Below are positions 1-9,519 of a stretch of DNA of 64,000 bases, piece by piece. The stretch lies in contig NZ_CP009228.1 of NCBI RefSeq assembly GCF_000755145.1, positions 553,826 through 617,825 on the forward strand, read 5' to 3'. The notes beneath the pieces are model-generated. The model had not been told where the DNA came from. It saw only the letters and a program-made list of their open reading frames with translations, and did not search any database. The translations under genes and the position numbers were made by a program. Origin of the DNA: Treponema putidum. Lineage in GTDB: Bacteria; Spirochaetota; Spirochaetia; Treponematales; Treponemataceae. How positions within the stretch are numbered: the stretch's first letter is position 1; every line of letters starts with the position of its first letter.

Positions 1-1
1 A

Positions 2-811
2 GAAAGACGGAACGAGCTTTATTCTCAATATGGATATGACAAATCTCTTTTTACTCAATATATAGTTTTTTGGAAAAATCTTTTGGTTAAGGGCGATTTG
101 GGTACGTCTCTTTATTACAGAGGGAGACTTGTTACCGATGTAATAAAAACCCATGCTCCTATTTCGGCAAGGCTGGGACTTCAAGCCTTATTTTTCGGAG
201 TTTCCGTAGGTTTGGCGTTAGGGATTTTAGCAGCTGCGAACCGCGGAAAAAAAATCGAATACAGTGTTATATTAATTGCAGTAATAGGAATATCCGTTCC
301 TAATTTTGTTCTAGGTCAAATGCTGCAATACTTTTTAGGTATCAAATATAATCTTCTTCCGATTACAGGCTGGGGAGGTTTTAAATATACCGTCCTGCCT
401 TCTTTAGCCTTGGCGATAGGCCCTATTGCAAAATACTCCCGCTACATGCGTTCCAATTATTTGGATATTATAAACCAAGATTACATTTTAACTGCAAGAG
501 CCAAAGGAGCTTCAAAGCTAAGAATTATAAAAAGTCATATTCTACGGAACGCTTTTTTACCGATCATAACGATGCTGGGCCCTCAAATAGCCTTTACATT
601 CACGGGCACTTTTATAATAGAAAATATTTTTTCGGTTCCCGGTCTAGGTTCCTATTTTGTGCGTTCAATTTCAGAAAGAGATTATACAATGGTAATGGGG
701 CAAACTATTTTTATTTCTTTTTTATATGTAGCATCTCTCATTATAGTAGATATAGCTTATAACCTGCTCGACCCGAGAATTAAGGTGCAAGCAAAAAATG
801 AGGTTCTTTAA
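2..811 (+). CDS. oppB: Peptide ABC transporter permease, OppB/DppB type (5' truncated by window edge)
   Basis: Inner-membrane permease of a peptide/nickel-type ABC importer. The reading frame is open from base 2 without a start, so the gene begins upstream of the window. The visible part has at least five hydrophobic segments and the cytoplasmic EAA loop (ILTARAKGASKLRIIKSHIL) that docks the ATPases. The C-terminus ends in the family-typical NLLDPRI. It lies 2 bp upstream of the second permease gene, so the two are co-transcribed and should form a heterodimeric pore. The exact peptide substrate cannot be read from the sequence. Confidence 0.93.
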   Translation, partial: ERRNELYSQYGYDKSLFTQYIVFWKNLLVKGDLGTSLYYRGRLVTDVIKTHAPISARLGLQALFFGVSVGLALGILAAANRGKKIEYSVILIAVIGISVPNFVLGQMLQYFLGIKYNLLPITGWGGFKYTVLPSLALAIGPIAKYSRYMRSNYLDIINQDYILTARAKGASKLRIIKSHILRNAFLPIITMLGPQIAFTFTGTFIIENIFSVPGLGSYFVRSISERDYTMVMGQTIFISFLYVASLIIVDIAYNLLDPRIKVQAKNEVL

Positions 812-813
812 AT

Positions 814-1779
814 ATGGATGAAAAAAAAATAACTCAAAACTATGATAGTCCCGCTATAGAGCCTGATTTAAATCCATCGGATTTTGAACCGGTTATAAGA
901 ACAAAAAAAACACTTCAAACAACAAGAGTCAGTATAGGCTTTTGGGAGGATGTAAGACGGAGGTTTAAAAAAAGTAAAAGAGCTCTTTTCTCATGTGTAG
1001 TTTTAGGCTTAATTATTTTGATATGTTTATTCGGCCCGATTTTAAGCGGCCGATCAGCTGATGACGGAAACTTAAAAGAAAAAAATTTAGGGCCCTCTTT
1101 TTCTTATCTTTTCGGAACCGATGAATTGGGGCGGGATATATTTACAAGGGTCTGCAAAGGCGGGAGGGCATCTCTTATAATCGCAATTATAGGAGCCGCA
1201 ATCGACATGAGCATAGGCTTAATTTATGGAGGCATTTCGGCATATTCAGGCGGAAGGACAGACACAATTATGATGCGTATAGTCGAAATACTTTCAAGTA
1301 TTCCCTATTTAATTACGGCTATTTTAATTTCTCTTATTTTCGGCAAGGGGATTTTTTCGATTATCATCGCAATGACCATTACAGGCTGGTGCTTTACGGC
1401 ACGGCTTGTACGAGGCCAAGTCTTGCAGATAAAAAATCAGGATTTTATTTTGGCGGCGCAGGCCTTAGGCACAAGTTCATTTAAAATTATAATAAAGCAT
1501 TTACTTCCCAACACTGTGAGCATTATGATAATCGCCTTAACTTTTGATATACCTTCATTTATTTTCGGGGAAGCCTTTTTATCGTATATCGGCTTAGGAA
1601 TTCAACCTCCATATACAAGCTGGGGAGTTTTGGCATCGGAAGCCCAAAAGACAATGCTCTTTTATCCTTACCAATTATTTTTTCCTGCCCTATTTATAAG
1701 CCTGACAATTTTATCCTTGCAAATTATCGGCGATGCTTTACGGGATGCAATGGACCCTCATTTAAGGAAGTACAAATGA
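814..1779 (+). CDS. oppC: Peptide ABC transporter permease, OppC/DppC type
   Basis: Second inner-membrane subunit of the peptide importer, 321 aa. A hydrophilic N-terminal stretch of about 55 residues precedes the first membrane helix, as is usual for OppC. It is followed by the GTDELGRD motif and an EAA loop (AAQALGTSSFKIIIKHLLPN) near residue 220. The protein ends with DAMDPHLRKYK, typical of the family. The stop overlaps the start of the downstream ATPase gene as ATGA, which implies translational coupling. The partner substrate-binding protein is not in the window and probably lies upstream. Confidence 0.94.
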   Translation: MDEKKITQNYDSPAIEPDLNPSDFEPVIRTKKTLQTTRVSIGFWEDVRRRFKKSKRALFSCVVLGLIILICLFGPILSGRSADDGNLKEKNLGPSFSYLFGTDELGRDIFTRVCKGGRASLIIAIIGAAIDMSIGLIYGGISAYSGGRTDTIMMRIVEILSSIPYLITAILISLIFGKGIFSIIIAMTITGWCFTARLVRGQVLQIKNQDFILAAQALGTSSFKIIIKHLLPNTVSIMIIALTFDIPSFIFGEAFLSYIGLGIQPPYTSWGVLASEAQKTMLFYPYQLFFPALFISLTILSLQIIGDALRDAMDPHLRKYK

Positions 1780-2774
1780 AACCTATTTTACAAGTTAAAG
1801 ATTTATCGGTTACCTTCAAAAATTACGGCGGAACAATTTATGCGGTAAACGGTATCTCTTTTAATCTATACGAGGATGAAACTCTTGTACTTGTCGGCGA
1901 GTCCGGATGCGGCAAAAGCGTTACGGCTCATTCAATCTTAAAATTATTACCCGGAAAAAAAACACGTATACATGAAAAGTCTCAAATTATTTTTGAAGAT
2001 AAAAATATCTTGGAATATACTGAAGAACAGATGCAGAATATAAGGGGAAATGAAATATCCATGATATTCCAAGACCCTATGACTTATTTAAACCCTACAA
2101 TGCCCATAGGCAAGCAGGTTATGGAAAGCATTTTAATTCATCAACGGATAAGCAAAAAAGAAGCCTTAGAGCAAACCGTAAAAATTTTAGAGCTGGCTCA
2201 AATTCCTGATCCCGAAAAAAGGCTCAAGCAATACCCTCATGAATTTTCGGGCGGAATGAGGCAGAGAGTTTTAATATCGATAGCCCTTGCAAGCAATCCT
2301 AAAATCCTAATTGCAGACGAACCTACAACGGCACTGGATGTTACAATTCAAGCCGAAATTTTAGGGCTGATAAAAAAAATTCAAAAAGAAACAAATACGG
2401 CAATAATGCTAATCACACATGATTTAGGAGTTGCAGCCGAAGTTGCAGACCGCATTCAAGTTATGTATGCCGGAAAAATAATCGAACGCGGAAGAGCTAA
2501 ACATATTTTTAAAAATCCCAAACATCCGTACACAAAAGCTCTGCTTGCTGCAGTTCCTTCAATAGACCAATTAAAAGAAAGCAAACTTTATGCACCCGAG
2601 GGCAATCATCCCGATATGCTTTCTATTTCAGCAGGCTGTGCCTTTGCCGACAGATGTGAAAAATGTATGAAAGTCTGTCTTACGCATAAACCTCCCGAAA
2701 TGAAGGTTGATGATGAACACTTTACGTCCTGCTGGCTTCAACATGAATTTGCAAAAGGAAAAAACAATGACTGA
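1776..2774 (+). CDS. oppD: Peptide ABC transporter ATP-binding protein, OppD type
   Basis: Cytoplasmic ATPase energising the importer, 332 aa. Visible motifs are Walker A (GESGCGKS), the Q-loop (MIFQDPMTYLNP), the ABC signature (FSGGMRQR), Walker B (LIADEPTTALD) and the H-loop (ITHDLG). The C-terminal oligopeptide extension has the cysteine cluster GCAFADRCEKCMKVC, which in this family can bind an iron-sulfur cluster. It starts inside the stop region of the upstream permease gene and overlaps the next ATPase gene by 8 bp. Confidence 0.95.
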   Translation: MKPILQVKDLSVTFKNYGGTIYAVNGISFNLYEDETLVLVGESGCGKSVTAHSILKLLPGKKTRIHEKSQIIFEDKNILEYTEEQMQNIRGNEISMIFQDPMTYLNPTMPIGKQVMESILIHQRISKKEALEQTVKILELAQIPDPEKRLKQYPHEFSGGMRQRVLISIALASNPKILIADEPTTALDVTIQAEILGLIKKIQKETNTAIMLITHDLGVAAEVADRIQVMYAGKIIERGRAKHIFKNPKHPYTKALLAAVPSIDQLKESKLYAPEGNHPDMLSISAGCAFADRCEKCMKVCLTHKPPEMKVDDEHFTSCWLQHEFAKGKNND

Positions 2775-3729
2775 TGTTCTTTTAGAAGTTTGCAATTTAA
2801 AAAAATATTTTACTCTGGGCCGTAAAGAAATTTTACATGCAGTAGATGATGTAAGCTTCACAGTAAACCGAGGAGAAACGGTAGGCATTGTAGGCGAATC
2901 GGGCTGCGGAAAAACGACTTTAGGCAGAACAGTACTCGGTCTTTACCGTCCTAATGCCGGAAAAATAATTTTTGACGGAACTGAAATCGGCTCTGCATCA
3001 AAAAAAGAACTGCATTCATTTAAAAAGAAAGCTCAAATAATTTTACAAGACCCTTTTGCTTCTTTTAATCCCCGCATGACAATTTCGCAAATTATTTCGG
3101 AGGGCATGGAAGCTCATAATTTATATAAAACAAAAAAAGAAATGGAAGAGGCCGTATACGGTCTTCTTGAAACCGTAGGTCTTGTTCCCGAACATGCCAA
3201 TAGGTTTCCTCATGAATTTTCAGGGGGCCAAAGGCAAAGAATAGGAATCGCAAGGGCCTTGGCAGTGGAACCAGATTTTATAGTTTGTGATGAACCTATT
3301 TCTTCCCTCGATGTTTCAATCCAAGCCCAGATAATAAATTTATTGATAAGGCTTCAAAAAGAATTTAAAATGACTTATCTGTTTATTGCCCATGATTTAT
3401 CCATAGTAAAATATATTTCCGACAAGGTAGGCGTTATGTATTCGGGAAAACTTGTAGAATTCGCAAAAAGTGCCGACCTATATAAAAATCCGCTTCATCC
3501 TTATTCTCAAGCCTTAATTTCTGCAATCCCAAGCACCGATATAGACTCCCCCATGTCGGCACGGCGTATTCATATTAAAGGAGAAATAAGCAGTGCAATC
3601 AATCCCCCTCAAGGCTGCCGATTTTATAAACGCTGCTCAAAAGCCTTTGAAAAGTGTAAATTAATTTCACCGGAATTAATCGAAACTGAAAAAGGGCATT
3701 TTACAGCCTGCCATTTAATCAAACATTGA
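2767..3729 (+). CDS. oppF: Peptide ABC transporter ATP-binding protein, OppF type
   Basis: Second ATPase of the importer, about 320 aa. Motifs are Walker A (GESGCGKT), signature (FSGGQRQR), Walker B (IVCDEPISSLD) and H-loop (IAHDLS), followed by the C-terminal cysteine-containing extension (GCRFYKRCSKAFEKC). I place the start at ATG 2767 (MTDVLLEVCNL). It follows an AGGA ribosome site and overlaps oppD by 8 bp; an in-frame ATG at 2707 would add 20 unrelated residues and a 68-bp overlap. This is the last gene of the opp operon. Confidence 0.94.
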   Translation: MTDVLLEVCNLKKYFTLGRKEILHAVDDVSFTVNRGETVGIVGESGCGKTTLGRTVLGLYRPNAGKIIFDGTEIGSASKKELHSFKKKAQIILQDPFASFNPRMTISQIISEGMEAHNLYKTKKEMEEAVYGLLETVGLVPEHANRFPHEFSGGQRQRIGIARALAVEPDFIVCDEPISSLDVSIQAQIINLLIRLQKEFKMTYLFIAHDLSIVKYISDKVGVMYSGKLVEFAKSADLYKNPLHPYSQALISAIPSTDIDSPMSARRIHIKGEISSAINPPQGCRFYKRCSKAFEKCKLISPELIETEKGHFTACHLIKH

Positions 3730-3754
3730 TTTTATTATTTTATTTTGATATAAT
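3726..3754 (+). promoter_or_regulatory. Sigma70-type promoter of the CDF gene
   Basis: TTGATT (3726-3731), a 17-bp spacer and a perfect TATAAT (3749-3754). The -35 box overlaps the oppF stop codon. The predicted transcription start (about 3761) is one base before the ATG at 3762, so the mRNA would be essentially leaderless. Confidence 0.7.
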
Positions 3755-3761
3755 AAGATTG

Positions 3762-4706
3762 ATGGATAGTGATAAAAGAATAAAGCTTGTGAGAATTGCA
3801 TCTCTTACAGCCCTCATAGGAAACATAATAATCTGTATTGCAAAACTTGTTATAGGAATTTATGCACAAAGTCTTTCGGTACTTGGTGACGGATTAGATT
3901 CGGCAACCGACGTTATAATATCGGTTATTACACTTGCGGTAAGTTTTATAATAAACAGGCCTTCAGATAAAGAACATCCTTGGGGTCATCAACGGGCTGA
4001 AACAATGGCCGCTCTAATTCTATCTTTTATAATTATGACAGCAGGCTTTCAGCTCTTTCTTACGGCAGCAGGAAAACTGATAAATGTTTATAAAGGAACC
4101 GTAATTATTATAATGCCTCACATACTTGCCGCTATTGTTACGGTATCTTCAATTATAGTAAAACTTCTTTTAGCCTTAAACCAGTATATTATGGGTAAAA
4201 AAGCCGGCAGTATGATGATTCAAGCCAATGCAAAAAATATGACAAATGATGTTATCCTTTCTTCTTCGGTTTTAACGGGTCTTGCAATCTCTTATTTTTT
4301 TAATGCACCGATTTTTGATGCAATTACGGCTCTTTTGGTAAGTGCTTGGATTATAAAATCAGGCCTAGGACTTTTTATAGAATTAAATGTTGAGTTAATG
4401 GACGGAAATACTAACGAGCTTTTGTACAAGCTGCTATTTGAAGCCGCCAATTCCGTTGAAGGAGCTCATAATCCTCACCGAGCAAGAATCAGACGAATGG
4501 CCAATCTTCTGGATATAGATTTGGATATTGAAGTTGATCCGTCAATCACGATTTGCGAAGGCCATAACATTGCAGAAAAAGTTACTTCAGCAATTAAAGA
4601 AAAAATGGAAAATGTTTATGACGTAATGGTACATATCGAACCTTATGGGATTCACACTCATGAAGAAGAGGGATTCGGTTTATCGGAAAAAGACATAAAA
4701 GTTTAA
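3762..4706 (+). CDS. Cation diffusion facilitator (CDF) family metal transporter
   Basis: Metal-ion/proton antiporter of the inner membrane, about 314 aa, with six predicted membrane helices and a C-terminal cytoplasmic domain. The helix-2 metal site reads DSATD (DxxxD). The helix-5 site reads NMTND (NxxxD) instead of the common HxxxD or DxxxD, so the substrate (Zn, Fe or Mn) is uncertain. I choose ATG 3762 (MDSDKRIKL); a TTG at 3726 is possible but has no ribosome site. There is no Shine-Dalgarno sequence before 3762 either, and a consensus promoter ends 7 bases upstream. Its stop codon overlaps that of the convergent VanY-type gene. Confidence 0.9.
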   Translation: MDSDKRIKLVRIASLTALIGNIIICIAKLVIGIYAQSLSVLGDGLDSATDVIISVITLAVSFIINRPSDKEHPWGHQRAETMAALILSFIIMTAGFQLFLTAAGKLINVYKGTVIIIMPHILAAIVTVSSIIVKLLLALNQYIMGKKAGSMMIQANAKNMTNDVILSSSVLTGLAISYFFNAPIFDAITALLVSAWIIKSGLGLFIELNVELMDGNTNELLYKLLFEAANSVEGAHNPHRARIRRMANLLDIDLDIEVDPSITICEGHNIAEKVTSAIKEKMENVYDVMVHIEPYGIHTHEEEGFGLSEKDIKV

Positions 4707-5500
4707 TTAAGTTTTTCTTTTTTCCAAAGGTCGATAAATTCCAACATATATTGTTGGATATCACCGAACCATTCTTTTTGAAACTTGCAAGCCTCAACTC
4801 CCAAATACCTATAATGCCAGCACTCCCATTTATAGCCGGTAATATGCTCCATATTTTTAGGATAAGATAAAGACCAGCCGTACTTCCACGCATTATTAAG
4901 CATCCATTTACCTTCAGGCGTATCGGCATAAGAATCATCAATAGTGGCGAAATCAATGACAGTACCCAGTTGATGCTGACTTGCTCCGGGAGGAGCCGAA
5001 AAAGACAGAGCATTTTTTTTACCATACTCCTTTTCATATTTTGAAAAAAGCTTAGTTTGGTAGCTATAAGACCGATAACCTGAACTTACCATTATTTCTA
5101 GTCCAGTCTTTTTTGCATCTTCTGCCATTTTTTGTAAGGGACGTTCCGCAATTTTTGCAAGATAGATATTGGTACGATCAAGAACATATTTTCTGTCTTT
5201 TATATTTACCAATAATATAATATTTTTGGGTTTATAATTTTCATCAAGACGGTTAAGTTTATCCACCAAAATCAATTCATCTTCTTTTTCATTTTTCAGA
5301 ACAATATTTAAATCCTTAAAAAATTCTCTCCGATTATTGTTTATTTTATTAAAAATTTGTTTAGGAAAGCGTCTTGAAATATATGTATAAACTTTTTTAT
5401 ATATATCTTCATCGTCACTTGATTTGTCTTCCGTATACCCGACAATTAATAAAACAAAAAATAAAATAATAAATATATTTCTTTTTAGATTAAAATACAT
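4703..5500 (-). CDS. D-alanyl-D-alanine carboxypeptidase, VanY/M15 family
   Basis: Predicted exported zinc peptidase that trims the D-Ala-D-Ala end of peptidoglycan stem peptides, 265 aa. An N-terminal hydrophobic segment (IFIILFFVLLIVGY) acts as a signal or anchor. The catalytic core shows SSGYRSYSYQ, then SQHQLGTVIDF with the His and Asp zinc ligands, and ECWHYRYLG with the catalytic Glu and third ligand His. It is the last gene of a minus-strand run with the STAS and PP2C genes, 24 bp after the STAS gene, so it may be co-expressed with that signalling module. Its end overlaps the convergent CDF gene by 4 bp. Confidence 0.9.
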   Translation of the reverse strand: MYFNLKRNIFIILFFVLLIVGYTEDKSSDDEDIYKKVYTYISRRFPKQIFNKINNNRREFFKDLNIVLKNEKEDELILVDKLNRLDENYKPKNIILLVNIKDRKYVLDRTNIYLAKIAERPLQKMAEDAKKTGLEIMVSSGYRSYSYQTKLFSKYEKEYGKKNALSFSAPPGASQHQLGTVIDFATIDDSYADTPEGKWMLNNAWKYGWSLSYPKNMEHITGYKWECWHYRYLGVEACKFQKEWFGDIQQYMLEFIDLWKKEKLN

Positions 5501-5524
5501 ATTTAATCCTTGAGAAAAAATTAT

Positions 5525-5848
5525 TTATATTTCGTCAATTGAATGAATAATTCTAAACACATCGGAAAAACCCGTCGAATCCAAAGCCATCTTGACATCC
5601 TTGGCAGGGTTTAACATATACATCTTATGACCATTTTCTTCGCTTTCGTTATGAGCCGTCATTAAAACACCTATTCCCGATGACGAAAGAGCTTGTACCT
5701 TAGACAAGTCTAAGATAACATCATTGTCCTTAATTGCAGTATATACTTTTTTTTCAAAATCACCTGATGTATATAGATTAACGGTTCCTTCAATAGCCAA
5801 TAATAAACACCCCGATACTTTCGATTCAGTAATAATCAAATTTTCCAT
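5525..5848 (-). CDS. STAS-domain anti-sigma-factor antagonist (SpoIIAA-like)
   Basis: Small cytoplasmic STAS protein, 107 aa. It contains the family phospho-acceptor loop DLSKVQALSSSGIGVL, in which one of the serines is the expected phosphorylation site. In partner-switching systems a kinase phosphorylates this protein and a PP2C phosphatase reactivates it. Two PP2C phosphatase genes lie directly upstream in the same direction (10-bp gap), which fits such a switch. No anti-sigma kinase gene is in the window. Confidence 0.9.
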   Translation of the reverse strand: MENLIITESKVSGCLLLAIEGTVNLYTSGDFEKKVYTAIKDNDVILDLSKVQALSSSGIGVLMTAHNESEENGHKMYMLNPAKDVKMALDSTGFSDVFRIIHSIDEI

Positions 5849-5858
5849 AGCACGTCCT

Positions 5859-7985
5859 TTATATATGTTTGAATGTCATAATAGTGATATCATCTTCAAT
5901 TTCATGAGCAATATAATCCAAGAAAGTTTTATATATAGCATTCGAAATTTCACTTGCCGACTTTGTCTTATTTGCAGCAATCAAACGGCTTACTCTATCA
6001 TTTCCGAATTTATCTCCTTTTAAGTTTTTAGAATCCAATAAACCGTCAGTAACAAAAACAATAATATCATTACGGTTCATTGTTATTTTTCTTACCTTTA
6101 AAAACGGCCTTATATTTTTTACAAAACCTAATACCCTTCCCTCTCCTTGAATTTCAATAACATTTTTATAAGAATCAATGTACATCGACATAAGAGGAAT
6201 ACCGCAGTTAAGATAATATATTGTAGATTCTTTAAAATCGATAATTCCAAAAAGTCCTGCAAGAAAAGTTCCTTTCGGAAGATTATCTTTAATAAAAGAA
6301 TTTATTTTTACAACCAGCTCTTTAAAATCAGGAGTTTCCGAAAGGTAAGTATGAATAACAGATTTTAAAATTACCATAGACATACTTGCGCTCAATCCCT
6401 TACCGGAAACATCCCCTATCAAAAATAAATACCGATTTTCAGATAATCTAATAAAATCGGTAAAATCTCCGCCCAATTGGTGAGCAGAAAAAGCTACAGA
6501 GTCCACTTCTATTGATTTTTTTTCAACAATATCTATATTCTTTTGAATTGAGCCGATAATTTGATCCGACATTTCTATTTCTCTGTCAAGAATGAGAACT
6601 ATATCCTGCTTCGCTATATTTCTTAAATAATAAACAACCAAAAAGAAGTAAGAATAAAGATTCTTTAATACATCAAAATCATATGAAGTGTAGGCCTCTT
6701 TTCGTTTTTTTGCAGACACGGAAATGACACCTATCAATTTTTGTCCCTCACGAACACAAATCAATATTTCAGCATATGTACTGTTCATAAAACCGATCAA
6801 GTCACTTCTCACGTCCGCAAAATCAGGGTTTGTCAAAACTTGGGACCGCATTATAACCTGAATATTTTCATTTAATAAAAATTCAAAAACAGGTTTGTTA
6901 GTATTAAAAGTAGACGTTACATTTAATGTAGAATAAACAGGTTCCAATATCTCATTTTCGCCGGCAATTAAAATACTAAGAGAACTGGTATGTAAGTGTT
7001 CCAATAAAATATTTGAAAAGTTCTCCATGACTTTTTCACGGCCTTCAGTATAATCAATGTGCTGTAATTTTTCTTCTATAACTTTTGCGTATTCGGAAGT
7101 ATCGCCCAAAAGCCATTTAAATTTTTGTGATACAAAATTTCTAATAACAAAAAAAACAGCAGCACCTATCATCAGCAAAACAATCTGAATATAAAAACTA
7201 CGAATAGAGGTTAAAACTAACGAAGCCCAAAACCCTGTAATTGCAGCAAAAATTAAAATAAAGATCAGGAACCGCAATAAGGCAAAAGCTATTTGTTTTC
7301 TGTCGTAAACCATTGAGGTAGAAAAACCTGATGAGGTAAAAAAAACTAAAAGCAAATATCCCAAGGGCGTTATAGCTATTGCCCATGAAAAAATAGTAGA
7401 AAGATAATATACAAAGCCCCAAAGAATTGCGCTAAAAAAAAGTGCTGCAAAATATATTATCATCTGCTGCCTATAAATTCCGCTTTTTTCTTTAAAAATT
7501 TTATAAATTGAAATCAGCATGGCAAAAAAAGGCATAGCCAAAAGGATTGTCATCAAAAAAATATCTGCAACAGGAATTCCTGCAATCATCTCTGAATTGA
7601 ATTTAAAACCTGATAGAGCATTCCAAAAAAAGCCTCTTATAAATAAAACTGCAAGAACAGCAATCCCTAAATGTAAAATAGAGTTAAACACCGTAAACGG
7701 AATATTTTTTTTACGCTCAAAATAAGGCATTTTTACGGTAAATTGCAAGGTGAAAAATGAGACAAAAACCATTCCAACTATAAATATTTTAGAAAGAATA
7801 ACAATTACGCTCGAAAAGTTAAAATACAGGGCTAATATTAAAAGCAAAAATAGCAAAGTTGTTATGACTATAGTACCTGCGATCATAAAAAGGTCTTTTG
7901 CATAAGGGGCCTTTTTGTAAACTAGGTTTATCGCCAATATAGCTAAAACTACAAGAAAAAAGAATACAAAAACAATCAGTCCCAT
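5859..7985 (-). CDS. Membrane-anchored SpoIIE-type PP2C serine phosphatase with GAF-like region
   Basis: 708 aa. The N-terminal half (about residues 1-290) carries eight or so hydrophobic helices. A GAF-like sensor region follows (about 320-460), then a short coiled linker and the PP2C/SpoIIE domain (about 490-708). The metal-binding motif LIGDVSGKGLSASMSM and the C-terminal FVTDGLLDSKN and DDITIM motifs are intact, so it should be active. It probably dephosphorylates the STAS protein encoded 10 bp downstream in response to a membrane or ligand signal. It is 3 bp downstream of the second phosphatase gene. Confidence 0.9.
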   Translation of the reverse strand: MGLIVFVFFFLVVLAILAINLVYKKAPYAKDLFMIAGTIVITTLLFLLLILALYFNFSSVIVILSKIFIVGMVFVSFFTLQFTVKMPYFERKKNIPFTVFNSILHLGIAVLAVLFIRGFFWNALSGFKFNSEMIAGIPVADIFLMTILLAMPFFAMLISIYKIFKEKSGIYRQQMIIYFAALFFSAILWGFVYYLSTIFSWAIAITPLGYLLLVFFTSSGFSTSMVYDRKQIAFALLRFLIFILIFAAITGFWASLVLTSIRSFYIQIVLLMIGAAVFFVIRNFVSQKFKWLLGDTSEYAKVIEEKLQHIDYTEGREKVMENFSNILLEHLHTSSLSILIAGENEILEPVYSTLNVTSTFNTNKPVFEFLLNENIQVIMRSQVLTNPDFADVRSDLIGFMNSTYAEILICVREGQKLIGVISVSAKKRKEAYTSYDFDVLKNLYSYFFLVVYYLRNIAKQDIVLILDREIEMSDQIIGSIQKNIDIVEKKSIEVDSVAFSAHQLGGDFTDFIRLSENRYLFLIGDVSGKGLSASMSMVILKSVIHTYLSETPDFKELVVKINSFIKDNLPKGTFLAGLFGIIDFKESTIYYLNCGIPLMSMYIDSYKNVIEIQGEGRVLGFVKNIRPFLKVRKITMNRNDIIVFVTDGLLDSKNLKGDKFGNDRVSRLIAANKTKSASEISNAIYKTFLDYIAHEIEDDITIMTFKHI

Positions 7986-7988
7986 AAC

Positions 7989-9440
7989 TTACCCCTTAAT
8001 CTTAGCGCACATTATTGTAATGTCATCCCTCATAGGCTGATCACCGGTATGAGCATAGGCCATATTTACAATATTTTCTACAATATCTTTTGCACTACCT
8101 TGAGCAAAAGATTTTATAGAGTCTATATATGTCTCCGTTTCACTTAATTCAACACCGGCATGATTCATAGCTTCAGGAATACCATCTGTCATCATCAAAA
8201 TTACATCACCTCGATAAAGAGGCCTTTCTTTAACTTCTATTTTATCAAAATCAATAATCCCGACAATACTGCACGTAGACTCAAGTATCTTTACCTTGTA
8301 TCCGTCGGGTGCTTCCGTAAGAATCATTGGGTCTTCCATTGAAGCATTAACATATTTTATCGTCATTTTTTCAGTGTCAATCAAGCCTAAAAATAAAACC
8401 GTATATTTATCCAAAAGTCCCATTCTTTTTATTGCACTATCGACTGCAAGAACAAGGCCGGAAAGGTCTTCTTTATTTTTTGCTATCTTAATTGTATTTA
8501 CCACGACACCCATAACCAATGCAGCTGAAAGTCCCTTACCGGAAACATCTCCTACAATTAAAAGGGTCTTATGCTCATCAACTTTTATAGCATCATAATA
8601 GTCACCTGAAACATTTACAAGAGGTTTAAAATAAGAAGCAATTTCAAGCATAGGCATATCAGGCAGTTGCTGAGGCAAGAAAGCCCTCTGCGTACTAGCA
8701 ACCATGTCCCATTCTTGGCTTAACTCCGAAAAATATAAAAGTTGTTCAAGAGTAGAAACCCTGTTTTGATAACTCACAAATTCCGAAAACATTGTATTAA
8801 AAATTTCGGGTTCTACTTCATTAAAGTATCCGCAAATAACAAAAAAATGAATATCTTTTAAAATTACGGCAGCGATGCGGGCTTTTTTAATTTTGCATTT
8901 TTGCATATCGGCATTAAAAAAATAAACCCCGGGTTTATACTCTGCCGTGATTTCATGGAGGGAAGTAAATGTTTCGGGGGAAGAAACAAACCTTGAGCTG
9001 CTGTTATATAAAACAATATTTTCTTTGGGATCTATGAGCATTACAGAGCAATCACCGGAATACTCAAGTTCATTTTGTGCGGCTTCTATCAGGTTTTCGA
9101 GAGTATAGCAGAATCTCATCTTCTCCAAAAAACCGTCAAATATTTTATTTTTAGGTCTATCGTATTCTTTATTTTCTACTGTTTTATAAAAACTTCGCAA
9201 AAGATAATCCGTAAAGATTGCAACAATTACAAAAACCAAAGCTCCTATAATAAAACGGTGCACTTGAGTTATTTCAGGAATCCTTGCTAATCGGCTTAAA
9301 GCCAAAGTCATATCATTCGCCGAGTAAAATTTACCTAAAAACAAAAACCTTGGGCTTACAAATATCATAAAAAGAGCAAAAACGCTGCCCATTGCAAAGC
9401 TTATCAGAATATTTGAAAGCAATTTTCGTAATTTAATCAT
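7989..9440 (-). CDS. SpoIIE-type PP2C serine phosphatase with two membrane helices
   Basis: 483 aa, first gene of the operon. Two N-terminal membrane helices (about 10-30 and 60-85) are followed by a sensor-like region. The SpoIIE phosphatase domain begins near residue 265, with motifs DYYDAI, IVGDVSGKGLSAALVMG, MMTDGIPEAMN and DDITIM. A paralogous phosphatase and a STAS protein follow, so the locus could integrate two signals on one switch protein. A TATAAT box at 9464-9469 (minus strand) lies upstream; its -35 box is poor. Confidence 0.9.
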   Translation of the reverse strand: MIKLRKLLSNILISFAMGSVFALFMIFVSPRFLFLGKFYSANDMTLALSRLARIPEITQVHRFIIGALVFVIVAIFTDYLLRSFYKTVENKEYDRPKNKIFDGFLEKMRFCYTLENLIEAAQNELEYSGDCSVMLIDPKENIVLYNSSSRFVSSPETFTSLHEITAEYKPGVYFFNADMQKCKIKKARIAAVILKDIHFFVICGYFNEVEPEIFNTMFSEFVSYQNRVSTLEQLLYFSELSQEWDMVASTQRAFLPQQLPDMPMLEIASYFKPLVNVSGDYYDAIKVDEHKTLLIVGDVSGKGLSAALVMGVVVNTIKIAKNKEDLSGLVLAVDSAIKRMGLLDKYTVLFLGLIDTEKMTIKYVNASMEDPMILTEAPDGYKVKILESTCSIVGIIDFDKIEVKERPLYRGDVILMMTDGIPEAMNHAGVELSETETYIDSIKSFAQGSAKDIVENIVNMAYAHTGDQPMRDDITIMCAKIKG

Positions 9441-9519
9441 TATGACCTCTCAGCTTAGGAGATATTATACCATAAAACAAAATAAAGATAAAGCCTAAAT
9501 TAAAAAAGCCTATCAAATT

